A program made the translations under genes and the position numbers. Shown piece by piece: positions 25,801 to 38,600 of a DNA stretch of 64,000 bases (position 1 is its first letter; each line of letters starts with the position of its first letter). The stretch lies in the NCBI GenBank assembly GCA_002943765.1, contig PQWQ01000016.1, positions 992,001-1,056,000 on the forward strand, written 5' to 3'. The notes beneath the pieces are model-generated. The model saw only the letters and a program-made list of their open reading frames with translations. It had not been told where the DNA came from and did no database searches. This DNA is from Psoroptes ovis (taxonomy: Eukaryota; Arthropoda; Arachnida; Sarcoptiformes; Psoroptidae).

Positions 25801-28800
25801 ATCAAAATGATTCACAAAGCTCGTTATCATTGATGATAATGATGATGATGGTCCAAATTAGTGATAATTTTCTGTTGAATCATTGTTTTTGTTTGATTCA
25901 TTTTTATTCGATTGTTTGTTTGTCGTGGTTTATCACTGAACAAATCGAGGAAAACTTCGATGGAAATCTCCGGTCGGGAACCCTCATGATTCAATAAATC
26001 AAAATTCAATACAAAACTCATTAAGAAATCAGTGAAACTGAGCAATCATCTCAGCCATTCATTAAGCCAAATGAATTCGGCTTTGATTCGAAGACATTTT
26101 AGGACTAATTTAAAGCCAAAGAAATCAGGAAAAAAACTTTTAAATTTCTTCTTAATTTTCCGAATATATAAAAACACATATGAATATACATTTCCTGAGA
26201 GCTATTCGAGTTTGAATAAAGTTTGAATAAATTAATTTTTTCAAAATAATTACCATCCGAGCTCCGAATTCTGGAGCTAATATTCATGGCAATTCTTCGC
26301 TATTTTAAAGAATTGCATTCCATTTCATTTTCCTCCTTGAAATTTATTTTAGGGTTCATCCAAATGATAATGAATGGTGAAAAAAAAATGTGAAACAAAA
26401 GCCGAATACGCCATTCATTTATTCATTCATTCATTTACTTACAAATTCATTCATTGTCCATAAATAATAATATTTTTATATGAATTCATTCAATTATTAA
26501 TAATCCAAAAATGAAAAATATAATGACAACGATAATAATAATGGTGTTTGTTGAACCACAAACTGCTTCGTTTTCATTCAGTGTAATATCAAAAACAAAA
26601 TGAAATCGGCTAAACAATAGAATGATATGATCATGCATGCTATTGTACGATCATCATTGACATAAGGATACGATCATCATCATCAAGCACTCAAAGATGA
26701 ATAGAAATGAAAATGTCATTTTGTAAAAGTAATTAGCCGTAAATTTTTTAATTTTTGAAAGCATTGAAAACATTAAAATATATTTTTGAAAAAAACCAAA
26801 AAAAAAAAAAAAACAAAAAGCACTAAATTGATAATAGACATGTGGATCATCCATATATATGATCATCATCCATATATGACTTTGTCATTGTTATCGTTGA
26901 ATTGTTAAAAAAACAGAAACATATTTTATCATCATTTTATTATGAGTATTTCTATTCATTTATTATGAATTTATGAGTCAACAATACAAAGAAGACCATG
27001 AATGATGCATGAATCTTTTCATATTTTCATTATTTTGGTATTTTGAATCTGTTTTATTTAGATTCATTCAACATGAATCAGTTTTTACATCAATGATTTT
27101 CATTATTATATCATTCATACGCATATACACACACATATGTATTCATTTGTTGTTGTTGTTGTTGTTCATACACTGTGAATATCTCTTTATTATTCATTTC
27201 GATCGATCATAAGATTATGATGGGATGAATGAATGAATGGATGGATGTATGGATGTATGAATGAATTTTGTGTTGGTCGTCGGTCTTTGATTTGGTTTAT
27301 TATTAATAGTAAATTATGATAATGATGGTAATAATGATGATAATGATAATGATGATGATTATCATCATTACCACATAATAATCATTATCATCATTATTAT
27401 TATTCGATAATAATAATGATAATAAACATGATGATAATAATAATAATAATAATAATTGACATTTTTTGAAAATTTTTCTGTATTAAACATCATCCTCATC
27501 ATTGATTATCATCCTCATCCACATTGATTATCATTGTTATCATTCAATTTCAAATATATTTAAATATATTTCGAAACAAGTGAAACCAATTGAATTGTTT
27601 ATAATTAATTAATTATTTATATACAAACAAACATATATTGATTATATGAAAATATATGATTTACACGTATATAAATATGTTGGTTTTAAAATGTTTTTTA
27701 TATATAATTGTCATATAATTATATCGAAATATATATTCATTGATTTATTGATGTGCATAAATCTAAATTGATCAAATGACACATTGATATACATCATTTT
27801 TTTGAAGGATATGATGATCCATTTTATTTATTTGCTTGGATTTTTTTTTCGTTTGTTTCTCAATTGCTCACTTAACAGATTTCCGGGTGATTTTCAAACT
27901 GATTTCCATTGATTTTTTTTTTGCTGTCAATGTTATCGCTAATCGTTACTACATACATAGTTTCAATTTCATTATTTAGTTCAATTTCAATTTCAATCAA
28001 TCAATCAATTAATCAAAAATTTTTTTTCATTGAAAATATCCTGTTAATAATCAATAATCAATTGTCACTTGTTTTATTGATGTATGAGTGTTTGTTTGTT
28101 TTATTTATTTTCTATTTTTCAAATGAAAATCATATGCCAATCAATCGATTTTAATCGATAGCATTGACATTTTTTTTATTTGAATTATTAGTCACAGATT
28201 AGCATTGAAAAATGTTTAGGTTTTTTCAAATTTAGTCATTGGTCAAAAAATGCTTAAACTACATCAAATTCAAAAATGTTAAATTGAGCTGAAAAAAATT
28301 AAATTTTTTTTTCGATTCATTCAACCAATCAAATCATTTGATCATTGAGTCATTGATTTCATTTTTTTTTATTTTTCAAATATTTTAAAATATCAAACTA
28401 AACAATAAACGATGTGTAAAACCATATTAAATCAAATATTATTTGAAACGAAACAAAGCTAAAACAAGCCGAATAATAAAAACTTGATTTCAAAGCAGAA
28501 AAACCCATAGAAATTCAACAGAAAATTCAACTGAAAACCGATTCCATCAGCCAAATTTAAACGATTCCCAAAATTCATCCATTCATTTTCGTTGGATAAA
28601 TTCATCACTGACGAACACCAAGAGAATTCATTCACTTTTTTTCACTTATTGGTTCAACCAAAATCGAAAAAACACACACACACACACCAACGAAAACTTT
28701 GAGTTTTACAAAAACCTCGAAAAAAACATACCCCAAACAAATACTAACCCAAGAAAAATTTATATGTATGTGTGTGTTTAAATAATTAATTATTGATTAC

Positions 28801-31591
28801 ATTTTCAAAAAAAAAAAACAACATGAAACAACAAGAAAAACTTGCCATCATTTATAAACATTATCATTATTATCAATGAGAGAGAGATAAAATACAAAAT
28901 GTTATAACCCAAATGACCATCGAAAATCAACGGACAAAATGGAAAAAAAAACAAGATTTAAAAGTACCCATAAAGTACTTCAAGAATGATCATCCATTAT
29001 ATCACCAATATATATGTTTGCTTGCTTGCTTGCTTGATTCATTTATTTATTTATTCATTCATTCATTTGTCTCTCTAGGGCTATTATCACATAAAAAATC
29101 ATCATCATTATCATCTTTGTGTTGTTATCATCATTATTATCTGTATTATTTGTACTAAAAAATTATTTTCTATTTTGCTTGTTTTTCGTTTCGTTTCATA
29201 TGTGTTTGGTCATTTTGGTTGTTTAGTTTTGTTGTTGGTGTTGGTCGGTCAAATTGGTCACTTGAATTTGGTTTTTTTGGGCCTTGGAATAGCTATCTTA
29301 TCTGATCTATTCATTTCTATTCAGATCTATTTATGATCAAGATTTATCTATGAAGATATCTTGATATTTTGATATTTGGAAGAAATAAAAATACTGACAA
29401 ACGAAAACCTTAAATAAAGCCCCAAATAAACAATGATAATGATAACAAATTATGATGATGATAATCAAAGATAATTGAAAGAGAGAGAGAGATAATAATT
29501 CGAAAAATACAAAGATACGAAATTGTATTCAATATTCAAATTGAAACATTTTCAGGGTCTGAAAAGGCAATGAATTTTCAAATTCCTAATCGACTATTGA
29601 AATTCATTTTTCAAATAATTTTTAAAATTCTAAAACATTTCAAATTGCACTGAAATACATTGAAAAACATGGAAATTATATTCATAATTTTCATTATTTC
29701 ATCGCTAAAAACACGAGAAATTAGATAATACTTCATAAATACACGAATATTCAAAGAATAACTTGAAAAAAATAATGAAATGAAATAATAATCACTTACC
29801 ACATGTTCTTGATCCTTTTTGTTTTCTCGTCAAGTCATCGGTTAATCCTTTGAATCCCTTGAATTCATCCTTTGAATTTGATTCAATCTCTTTATTCAAT
29901 TTGATTGCCACGATCTTCAGGAATTTTTTTGAGAAAATTGAAAAATTCCAGAATATTAAGCCGAACAACAGCAGCAGCACAATGCATTACATTTAATGCA
30001 GTGAAAACAACTTTGAATTTTTCACTCAAAATTTTGGAAAATTTTAAAATTTCAAATCCTCAACAATAAAACAATCAAAGCATTTTTCAAAAATAGTTAT
30101 AAAAACAATGTCAAAATTGAAAATGAATGCTAATCTGCCAAAAAAAATGGCACTTGTAGGTCTTTAGTCTTCGCTGGTTCGTTTCGTATCGTTTCGTTTC
30201 GTTGTTTTTCGTCGATTTCCGAATTTCACCATTGACAACAAGCACATTGAAATTGACTGAAAACGATATATTCAATTCATTGAATTGAAAAAAAAACACC
30301 CGAAAAACATATCAAATACACACACACAGGCTAAAGAATTCCCGGTTTTATTTCAATTTTTTTTCATTTTCGATTCAATTCTCTTCCATTGATTTTAACA
30401 TTGTGATTACGACATGTACATTTTTTTTTTACATTGAATCGTGTGTGTATCGTATTCATATATAATATACACGCAAACAAACACATTGATAGATTCAGTG
30501 TCTACTGTTTTTTTAAATTTCATTCATTCAATCATTGAATTTTGGCTGATATTTCAATATTTGATAGTCAAAGTTGTTCTTTTTGATAAAAATAATAAAG
30601 TGGAAAATAAAAATTCAGCGCAAACTCGACAAATTTTACTTCGAGAATTTTTTTTTTTTGAAATTCATTTGAAAAAAACAAGACCTTATAATCCTTGATG
30701 ATCATCTTCATAATGATTTCAAAAGATTCATTGATATCATTCATTGATTTATAATTAATTTCTTAAAGGAATCCTTGAGGAGAAATTTGTCTAAGAAAAT
30801 TTAAAATTCAAAATTCAATAATTCAAGATATTTATGAATATTACAAAGGCCAAGAACAACACATCCACGTATGTAAACATTTTCACAAATGTATTCAAAT
30901 GTATTTGCAAAACATGTTCAGACGTTGAATTGTTGACGATTGCGATTGATTAGCGAATTTTTTCAAAAGTGAAATATTTGGTTTTAGGTTGATTAAGTTG
31001 ATTACTTTGGCAAAAAAAAATTGATTAATTAATTAAAACGAAAACCAAGGATGATGGACTGGTATTTGTTCATTTGAAGAGTTATTGCACAAACATTAAA
31101 TCAATTGGCCATTTAAATCAATTGCTTCTTTGATTTCGTTTTCTCTTTTTTTGTTCAAAGGTTTTCAATCAATTTAAACCAATGAATGTATTGAAGTTTG
31201 TTGATTCTGTTTGAAAGAATTTCAGAAAGGAAAAAATCTTAAAATCTGCCATGAAACAAGATGAAAACCAGAAACACAAAAAAACACATTGTTTGATTAC
31301 AATAATCTTCAATAAGCTGCCTCACACGAAAATAAAAAATGCCAAAGCCATTTCTTTGAAATGGCTTTGAAAAATGTGTATGTATGGGTGAAAACTTTTG
31401 GCCAACCAAAATAAAAAAAAAGGCAAACAAACAGCAAAAAACTAATCAAATAAATTGGTTCGGTTGGTTGTTTGGTACATGGTTCATTTGTATATGTTTG
31501 AAGTTGTTGTTGTTGTTGCATTATGTATGATCATTTTAAGTGAATGAATGAATGAATGAATGAATTACATACATGCATTTTCAGTTATTTA
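22836..31591. other. Intergenic, dense ATC/GAT and TGAA repeats; no gene supported
   Basis: It holds (ATC)n at about 23018-23043, a (GAAT)n array of about 10 units at 23469-23509, and (TGATAA)-like imperfect palindromic tracts at about 27330-27460. One minus-strand frame (29980-29792) starts with a hydrophobic run and ends at a GTAAGT donor. It could be a first exon, but I found no matching downstream exon, so it is not called as a gene. Confidence 0.5.
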
Positions 31592-31675
31592 TTAGGTTGT
31601 CCGAAAAATTCTAGTCAATTTTCATGTGACAATTCTATTGATTAAGGCGAGAGAATTTTTCGGACAGCAGTCTAA
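31592..31675. mobile_element. Mariner-type MITE (class b, interior inverted)
   Basis: An 84-bp element flanked by TA, with ends TTAGGTTGTCCGAAAAATTC and, inverted, GAATTTTTCGGACAGCAGTC. Three extra bases (CAG) interrupt the right end. The interior (TTTTCATGTGACAATTC) matches class b copies read on the opposite strand. Confidence 0.82.
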
Positions 31676-32714
31676 TATTTTTCAGCCTAAAACCAAGCCA
31701 ATGAACATTTTTACATTTAGCCAAAAAGAATCATCCGTATGCAATCAGGCCAAAAAATGGTTGCTGGTTGATTTTCAAAACATTTGTCTTTTTCTACGAT
31801 TCTTTTTCACTGATATCAAAATGAGAATATTCTTATATTCCATTATCAAATTCATTTTTATTATTTTTAAAAAAAAATACGATACATTTGAAACCTTATT
31901 TGCTACCGCTGCTGTTGTTGTTTTTTGTAGGGAATTTATCATTATTATTTTATAACCGAATACGCCCAATAAATAATGATCGAAAACAATGAGAATTATT
32001 ATTTTTATCTCGATGAATGATTGCTTGAATATTTATATATATATATCGTTGATTGGATTTTCGGTTTTGGTTTTGGTGAAATATTTTCACCAATGCAAAT
32101 TTGATCTCTGATTCACTGGTTTTTTTTGCCTATCTCTGAGTTAAATTCCCAGAGAGAGACAAGTGAAAGGTTTCAAAGGTGATATATGAAATGATCAATA
32201 ATAATGTAAATTGATTAAATGAATTATTTAAAAATTTTGAAGGTCATTACATTTGAATGTAATAATTTCATTGTGTGTGTGTGTGTGTGTGTTTAGTGTG
32301 TGTATATAAATTTCAATATATTTCTATGAAATGAAATTGAAAATAATTTAAATAAATACAAAAAAATTTAGGTTAACAACAACATTACATCAGAAAAAAA
32401 AATGGAAAAAATCACATTGAATCATTGAAAATCGGAAATCTGATGATGGCCATAAGAAATCAATGAAATCAAATCAAATCAATTTGATTTAATTTGATTG
32501 TTTTGGACGTCAAAATTGATTTCAAAATTTTAATCAATTTTTTGTTTAAAAAAAAAGTATTTCACAATTTTATTGAGTATATAAATAATTGATTGAATGA
32601 TTGATGTTTGATTGATTTGATTTGAATTTTGCTGATTTTGATTTTGTTTTTGGTTTTGGTTTTTTTTTTTTTTTTTGGAAATATTGTATCCATCAAATTT
32701 GAGCGATTGAAAAA
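31676..32714. other. Upstream flank of the carboxypeptidase gene
   Basis: AT-rich spacer with a (GT)n run at about 32272-32292 and poly-T just before the start codon region. I see no clear TATA box or initiator. The 5' untranslated region is probably short, but this is not shown by the sequence. Confidence 0.4.
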
Positions 32715-34600
32715 ATGTTGAATAATAATACAAAATTTTTAATTTGTTTCATTTTAAATTCATTACTGGTTTCATTGTCAACAGTTACCGTTGATGCATA
32801 TGAACATCAGCAACAGCACCAGCAACAACAACAACAACAATCGCTCAACAATGAATTTTATCGTAATGATGATGCATACATGGATTATGATGGTCATAAA
32901 TTGATACGAATTAATATTGAAAATAATGATCAAATCGATATTGTTAAGCGATTAGAGTATCGTTTCAAAATGGATTATTGGAATTCGATTGAAAAACAAT
33001 TGAATGATCATGATCATGATCATCATGATCATCACAAACAATACGTATTGACTATTGTTGACGGGCAACGTTTACAATTTTTACAAAAATTAAATGAATC
33101 AAACATATCATATGATATATTGAGTGATAATTATAAAAATATTATTGAAAAAGAACGTATCGAAATGTTTACAGCCAATTTATTGCGTTCAAATAATGAA
33201 TTTAATTATGGCAATTATCATACATATGATGAATTGAAATCACATGTCAATTATTTGACATATAAATGTTTGTTTATTTGATTCATTTCAATTAGTTTTT
33301 ATTATCATTTTTTGAATAATTTCATTTATATTGAATTTTTTTTTCACATAAAAAGATCCAATGATTGCCGAAAGAATATCGATAGGTTATTCATATGAAG
33401 GTAGAAATATATTCGGTATACAAATCGGTAATCGTAATGTAACAAAAATGATTGTTGTTGAATGTGGTATACATGCACGTGAATGGATATCGCCAGCATT
33501 CTGTATTTGGTTAGCTGGACAATTATTAACAAATAATGAATTATCATCATGGCATAATCGTTATCGTTTTGTAATCATACCATCATTAAATGTTGATGGT
33601 TATGCATTTACGCATACACATCAACGTTTATGGCGTAAAACACGTTCCCGTCAATATGGTACATTTTGTGTTGGTGCTGATCCAAATCGAAAGTAAATAT
33701 TCTTACATATATATTTTTTGCTTTTGAAAATTAATTTAAATTTGTATTTTTTTCAAAAAAAAACCAATAATAATAATTAGCTGGGATAGTCAATGGTGTC
33801 AAAAAGGTTCATCAAATGATCCATGTACCGATATTTATTGTGGAAAAAGTCCATTCTCTGAAATTGAATCAAGACATATGGCAAATTTATTGAATAGAAA
33901 TAAAGCAAATGTTTTTGCTTATTTTGCCATACACAGTTATAGTCAATTATGGATGTTTCCATATGGTTATTCTAAACAACGTGTAGATACATATGATAAA
34001 TTGGTTAGTACAAACAACAACAACAACAACAAAAAAAAACTATTTTTCCCATTGAAAAAAGTCTAAAATGAGATTTTTGATCATTTTTCTGTTTTTTGAA
34101 ATAATCCAGAAAACTGCATCGATAGCTGCTGTTAATGCAATACAATCAGTATATGGTACACAATATAAATATGGTTCAATTGCTGATATTATTTGTAAGT
34201 ATTTTTTTTTTTTTTTTTTTTTTTTTGATTTAAATTGATTGATTGATTTGATTCAAATTTGAAATGATTCAAATTTTCCATTCCATTTTTTTTTTGTTCT
34301 GATTTTTGTTTATTCATCACTCATCATTCATTCATTCAAATTCATTATCAATCTGTAAACACTTGAAAAATATATATATATCTTTGTACACAAACAAAAC
34401 GAAATTCCCACACAGATTTAGCATCCGGTGCCAGTATTGATTATGCATATGATACATTAAATATTAAAAATGTATTTGCATTAGAATTACGTGATAAAGG
34501 TGCATTCGGTTTTCAATTGCCTGTTTGGCAAATAATACCGACATGTGTTGAAACATGGGCCGGTATGAAAGAAGCATTGAATCAATTGGAAAAATATTAA
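32715..34600 (+). CDS. Secreted M14A zinc carboxypeptidase, A-type (pro-enzyme)
   Basis: Five exons: 32715-33267, 33356-33692, 33781-34003, 34110-34194 and 34416-34600, 460 codons in all. Introns are 88, 88, 106 and 221 bp. The first donor is a weak GTTTGT, but it restores the frame exactly (LTYKYPMIAER). A signal peptide (about residues 1-28) is followed by a propeptide with Gln- and Asp/His-rich inserts, then the catalytic domain. Zinc ligands are His224 and Glu227 (IHAREW) and His348 (AIHSYSQLW). Substrate-binding DPNRNWD lies at 293-299, Tyr400 is the Tyr248 equivalent, and Glu423 (LELRDKG) is the general base. Ile407 sits where carboxypeptidase A has Ile255, so preference for hydrophobic or aromatic C-terminal residues is expected. 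It is likely a digestive enzyme made as a zymogen (inference). An AATAAA lies at 34685-34690. Confidence 0.93.
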
Positions 34601-34817
34601 TCAACAAAAAAAAAAAAAAAACAACAACCAAAGAGAATATGAAATGAATCCAAAAAAAAAAGAATGAAAAAAGATTTGCTTTAAAATAAAATAAAAATAA
34701 AATTAATTCAATCCAATTTTAAAATGATTATGATTTTAGTTTGTTCAAAAATTCAAAATTATTATTAAATATTTAAAGATTGTTTTGAATTAAATTTTAA
34801 ATTTTAATTTTTTTTTT
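34601..34817. other. 3' flank of the carboxypeptidase gene
   Basis: AT-rich sequence after the TAA, with poly-A tracts and AATAAA/ATAAAA signals near 34683-34700. It ends where the duplicated GCN2 leader begins. Confidence 0.5.
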
Positions 34818-35524
34818 CGACATTTGTCGCTATCTGTTGATTGAGAATGGTAAATGTTGTTCATAAATTAATGATTATGCGCAAATTGGTTCGAAAAAAA
34901 CGGCAGCGCCACTACCCCGACAGCGCATGATGCCCAAAATGGAAATCCCCAAGCCTCATCGATAATAATAATAACAATAATCTTCAATAATAACAATAAT
35001 CGACTATGATTATGATAATAATAATAACAATAATCTTCAATAATAATTGGTGCACTGCGCAAGCATTTGCACATCTCGAAGGCCCCCTAGAACGATAGCC
35101 TTATCATTGTTCTTCATTATTTTTTTCGAACTTTTGAATTTGCTCATTTTTGCTAGAAATTTCGCTTATCATTGCAATACATACACCCCATGTGCCTGCT
35201 CTTTGTTGTTGTTGTAAATAAATGCTCATTTTTTTTTATTTTTTCGAATTTTTTATAATGTTTAAATAAAAAAAACATTTCGACTAGTCACGACTCAATA
35301 AACCATGTGCTTTTTCATTGTAAATATCATTTTTTTTTATAAATCTTTGATATTTTTACTAGTCGAAAATTGATTAATTAATTTTGTAATTAATGTTTTG
35401 TGTTTTAATTCGGTGATTTTTTTTTTAATTTAAATGATTATTTTGATATATAATTGTGATTGTGATTTATTGTATTCAAAAACAAAAATTGTCTTGTAAT
35501 CTCAACGGTTTTTTACTTCAATTG
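34818..35524 (+). promoter_or_regulatory. GCN2 leader copy 1: promoter flank and non-coding 5' exon
   Basis: First of three related segments (the others are 41230-41750 and 41918-42408). It starts with CATTTGTCGCTATCTGTTGA, includes a GC-richer block (GGCAGCGCCAC) and the shared ATACACCCC..GTGCCTGCTCTTTG block, and ends CTTGTAATCTCAACGG...|GTAAGT. An inferred 5' UTR intron spans 35525-35605 (81 bp, acceptor AATATTAG), 31 bases before the ATG. The exact transcription start is not visible. Confidence 0.6.
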
Positions 35525-35636
35525 GTAAGTTTTTATTGAAAAAAAAACGAATGCTTTATTGATAGAATATTAATTCCAATTTTTGTTTACATGCTTCAAT
35601 ATTAGCTCAATATTTTTTTTTGTACAATGAACCAAA

Positions 35637-38600
35637 ATGGATGAAAAATTGGCGATTAATATATTAAAATCTTTCGACACATATGAATTTGAAAAGGATT
35701 CAGATGAATATTATCGTTTGAATTTTGTGAAAATATTTGTGTCGATATATTATGAACATATTGTTACTATTGAAATTAATAATTTAAAAATATTTCCATT
35801 CGATAATGATGAACGATTACCAATCGATTATAATGTTTTGTTATTTGAAAAACCAAAATTGAATAAATTTGAACCAATCAACATACACTATAACCACATC
35901 ATTACAGATGAATTGAAGGAAATTGATGCAAATAACAATGTTTCCATATGGTTGAATATTAATCAATGTTTTCCTAAATCACCAAAATCGATTCGAATTC
36001 GAACAGTTATACCATGTATGAAGATAATGACTAATATTTTAAATCGTATAATCGACAAATATATTGCCAAATGTTATCGACATGATAACTTCATAATTCA
36101 TTTATTGTTAAATATAAGTAAAATAATTAAAGATTTAGATGAAATAGACGATATTGGTATTAATTATGAAGGAATATGTAGAGCATTCGTTGATTCACTA
36201 TCAAAAGGTGTTCATAAGAATGTATTACCAACTGGTGGAATGATTAAAAATACGAAGATAAATACAACAACCGATGCCATGGTAATAAAACATTTTGATC
36301 GAAAATCATTTGAATCAATCATCAAAAATAATATCAAAGAAAAACCAATTGATTTCATAGAATTTTTCATCGATGAAGAAAATTCAAAAATGGTTAATAT
36401 TTATTTACGATGTATTGATAAAAAATATTGTTTTTATAAATATAAACAATTTGAATTCACATCTATCAAATATGAATTAGTTGGTAAAGAACAATCCACT
36501 AAAAAAGAATATTCTGTTGTACAAATCGATTATGATTTTAGCCAATTGCCGAAACAATTTGGTAAAGATTATAACATTTTTATAGAGCAATCGTTCCAGA
36601 TATTTAAAGATGTTAAAAGATTTATGCGAAAGTGCTTAAGAGAAAATTTAACAAGTTCCGCTAATAATTTGGGCTCATACTATGGATTTGATTTAAAATA
36701 TGAAGAGTTTAATCAAGTAACCGGTTTTCTCGAAACTATGACAATAATTTATATAAAAGAATTGCCTAAAAACACCACTGAATCTTTTAATATTAAGCAA
36801 TTACAATCACTGAATAAAATTTGTGGTGTTGGTAATAACAATCATTCAATATTGAGCAAGCATGTAATATCAAATATTATCATTCGATTGTTGCTATCAT
36901 TGGATTTTCTACACAGGAACAATATGTTTTATGGTGATTTCAATCCAGAAAAAATCTACATAACGACTGATGGAGATATTAAATTATATGATCCATTTGT
37001 GGACGCTTATATCGCCAATTTTATACCGAAAATATTGCAGCATCTGATGGAAAAATTGGTGATGAAAACAATTCCACCATATGAGGATATTAAATATGAT
37101 CAATGTCTTTCGCATCTGTTTAAAAATGATGTATTCAATTTTGGATCATTGATATTGGCATTGAATAGTGATTTTCAACTACTATCAATACCATCAAATA
37201 TAGTTAAAGATCAAGATCTTGAAAATGAAATTCGCGAGAAACAATATTCAAAAATTGAAAATTTCTTGAATAATATCAGCAATAATCGTTCGATGGTTGA
37301 TTTTTTGTGGTTGTGCATGTCACCAGAAGAAAATAAACGGCCGACATTCTCAATTCTGTTGATTCATATCTATATAAATAAATGTGATCAATATTTGAAT
37401 GAAAATTCGAAAACAATCGTAAACAAAGTAAACACTGTATTATCTGATACCGATAAAAAAGATGATCTATCTACGAGTCGATTAAAGAACGAGTTTAAAA
37501 TACTAGAATGCATCGGCAGCGGTATGTACTTTGAATATAATAATTGTTTAATTGTTTTTTTACCAAATTTTTTTCATTATTTTTAGGAGGATTTGGATTT
37601 GTTTTTCGTGCTTCGCATAAAATTGATAATATGTGTTATGCCCTTAAATTGGTACGATTATCTGGCAAAAGGGAAGAAAGAGTGGTTAAAGAAGTTAAAT
37701 TATTATCTAGTTTAGTTCATAAAAACATTGTTCGCTATCATTCATCCTGGAGTGAAAAATTGAATAAAAGTTTTATCGAGAATTATTCAAAAAATCAATC
37801 GAAATACGATGGACTTGAAGATCCAAAATATTTATTAATTCAAATGGAATTTTGTTGCAATACATTGGATAATTTATTGAAATCATCTAATATAGTTCAG
37901 AACGACCAAATGTTACGATGGAATATTTTTAAACAAATATGTGAAGGAGTTGAATACATCCATCGATGTTCAATCATCCATAGAGATTTAAAACAGCACA
38001 ACATATTTTTAGATGCGAAAAATAATGTCAAAATTGGTGATTTTGGTTTAGCAAGATATGATTACATTTCTTTCAAATCAGACAGAACAAAATTACCAAG
38101 ATATGGTAACGATAGTAAATTTACGCGTGGTGCTGGAACGAGTTTTTATATTGCACCCGAAACTCGAGGCGGATATCCACGTGAAAATATTGAAATCGAC
38201 TTCAAAGTGGATATTTTTGCATTAGGAATTATTTATTGTCAATTATGCTGTACATTTGAAAGTCGTCATGTTAGATATGCAGAACTGGAACAATTTCAAA
38301 ACAAAGATCCATATATTTCGCCACATATAAAGGATGAAATGTCTTCCAAAGAATTTATTTTAATGCAAAGAATGACGTCTTATTACCCCGAACAACGTCC
38401 AACAAGCAGTGAAATTATTGAGACAATCAATGAATGGATTATTTCAAATAGAAATTGGCCAGTATTGTTGGATCAATTAAAATCATCAGATTATCGATCA
38501 TTGATAGCTGAAGTGTTTTCACTTGATCGCCCATCGTTTGAAAATATTAATTTAATAAGCACCAACAAATGGAGTAAACAAAGTTATCATTACAAATTGA

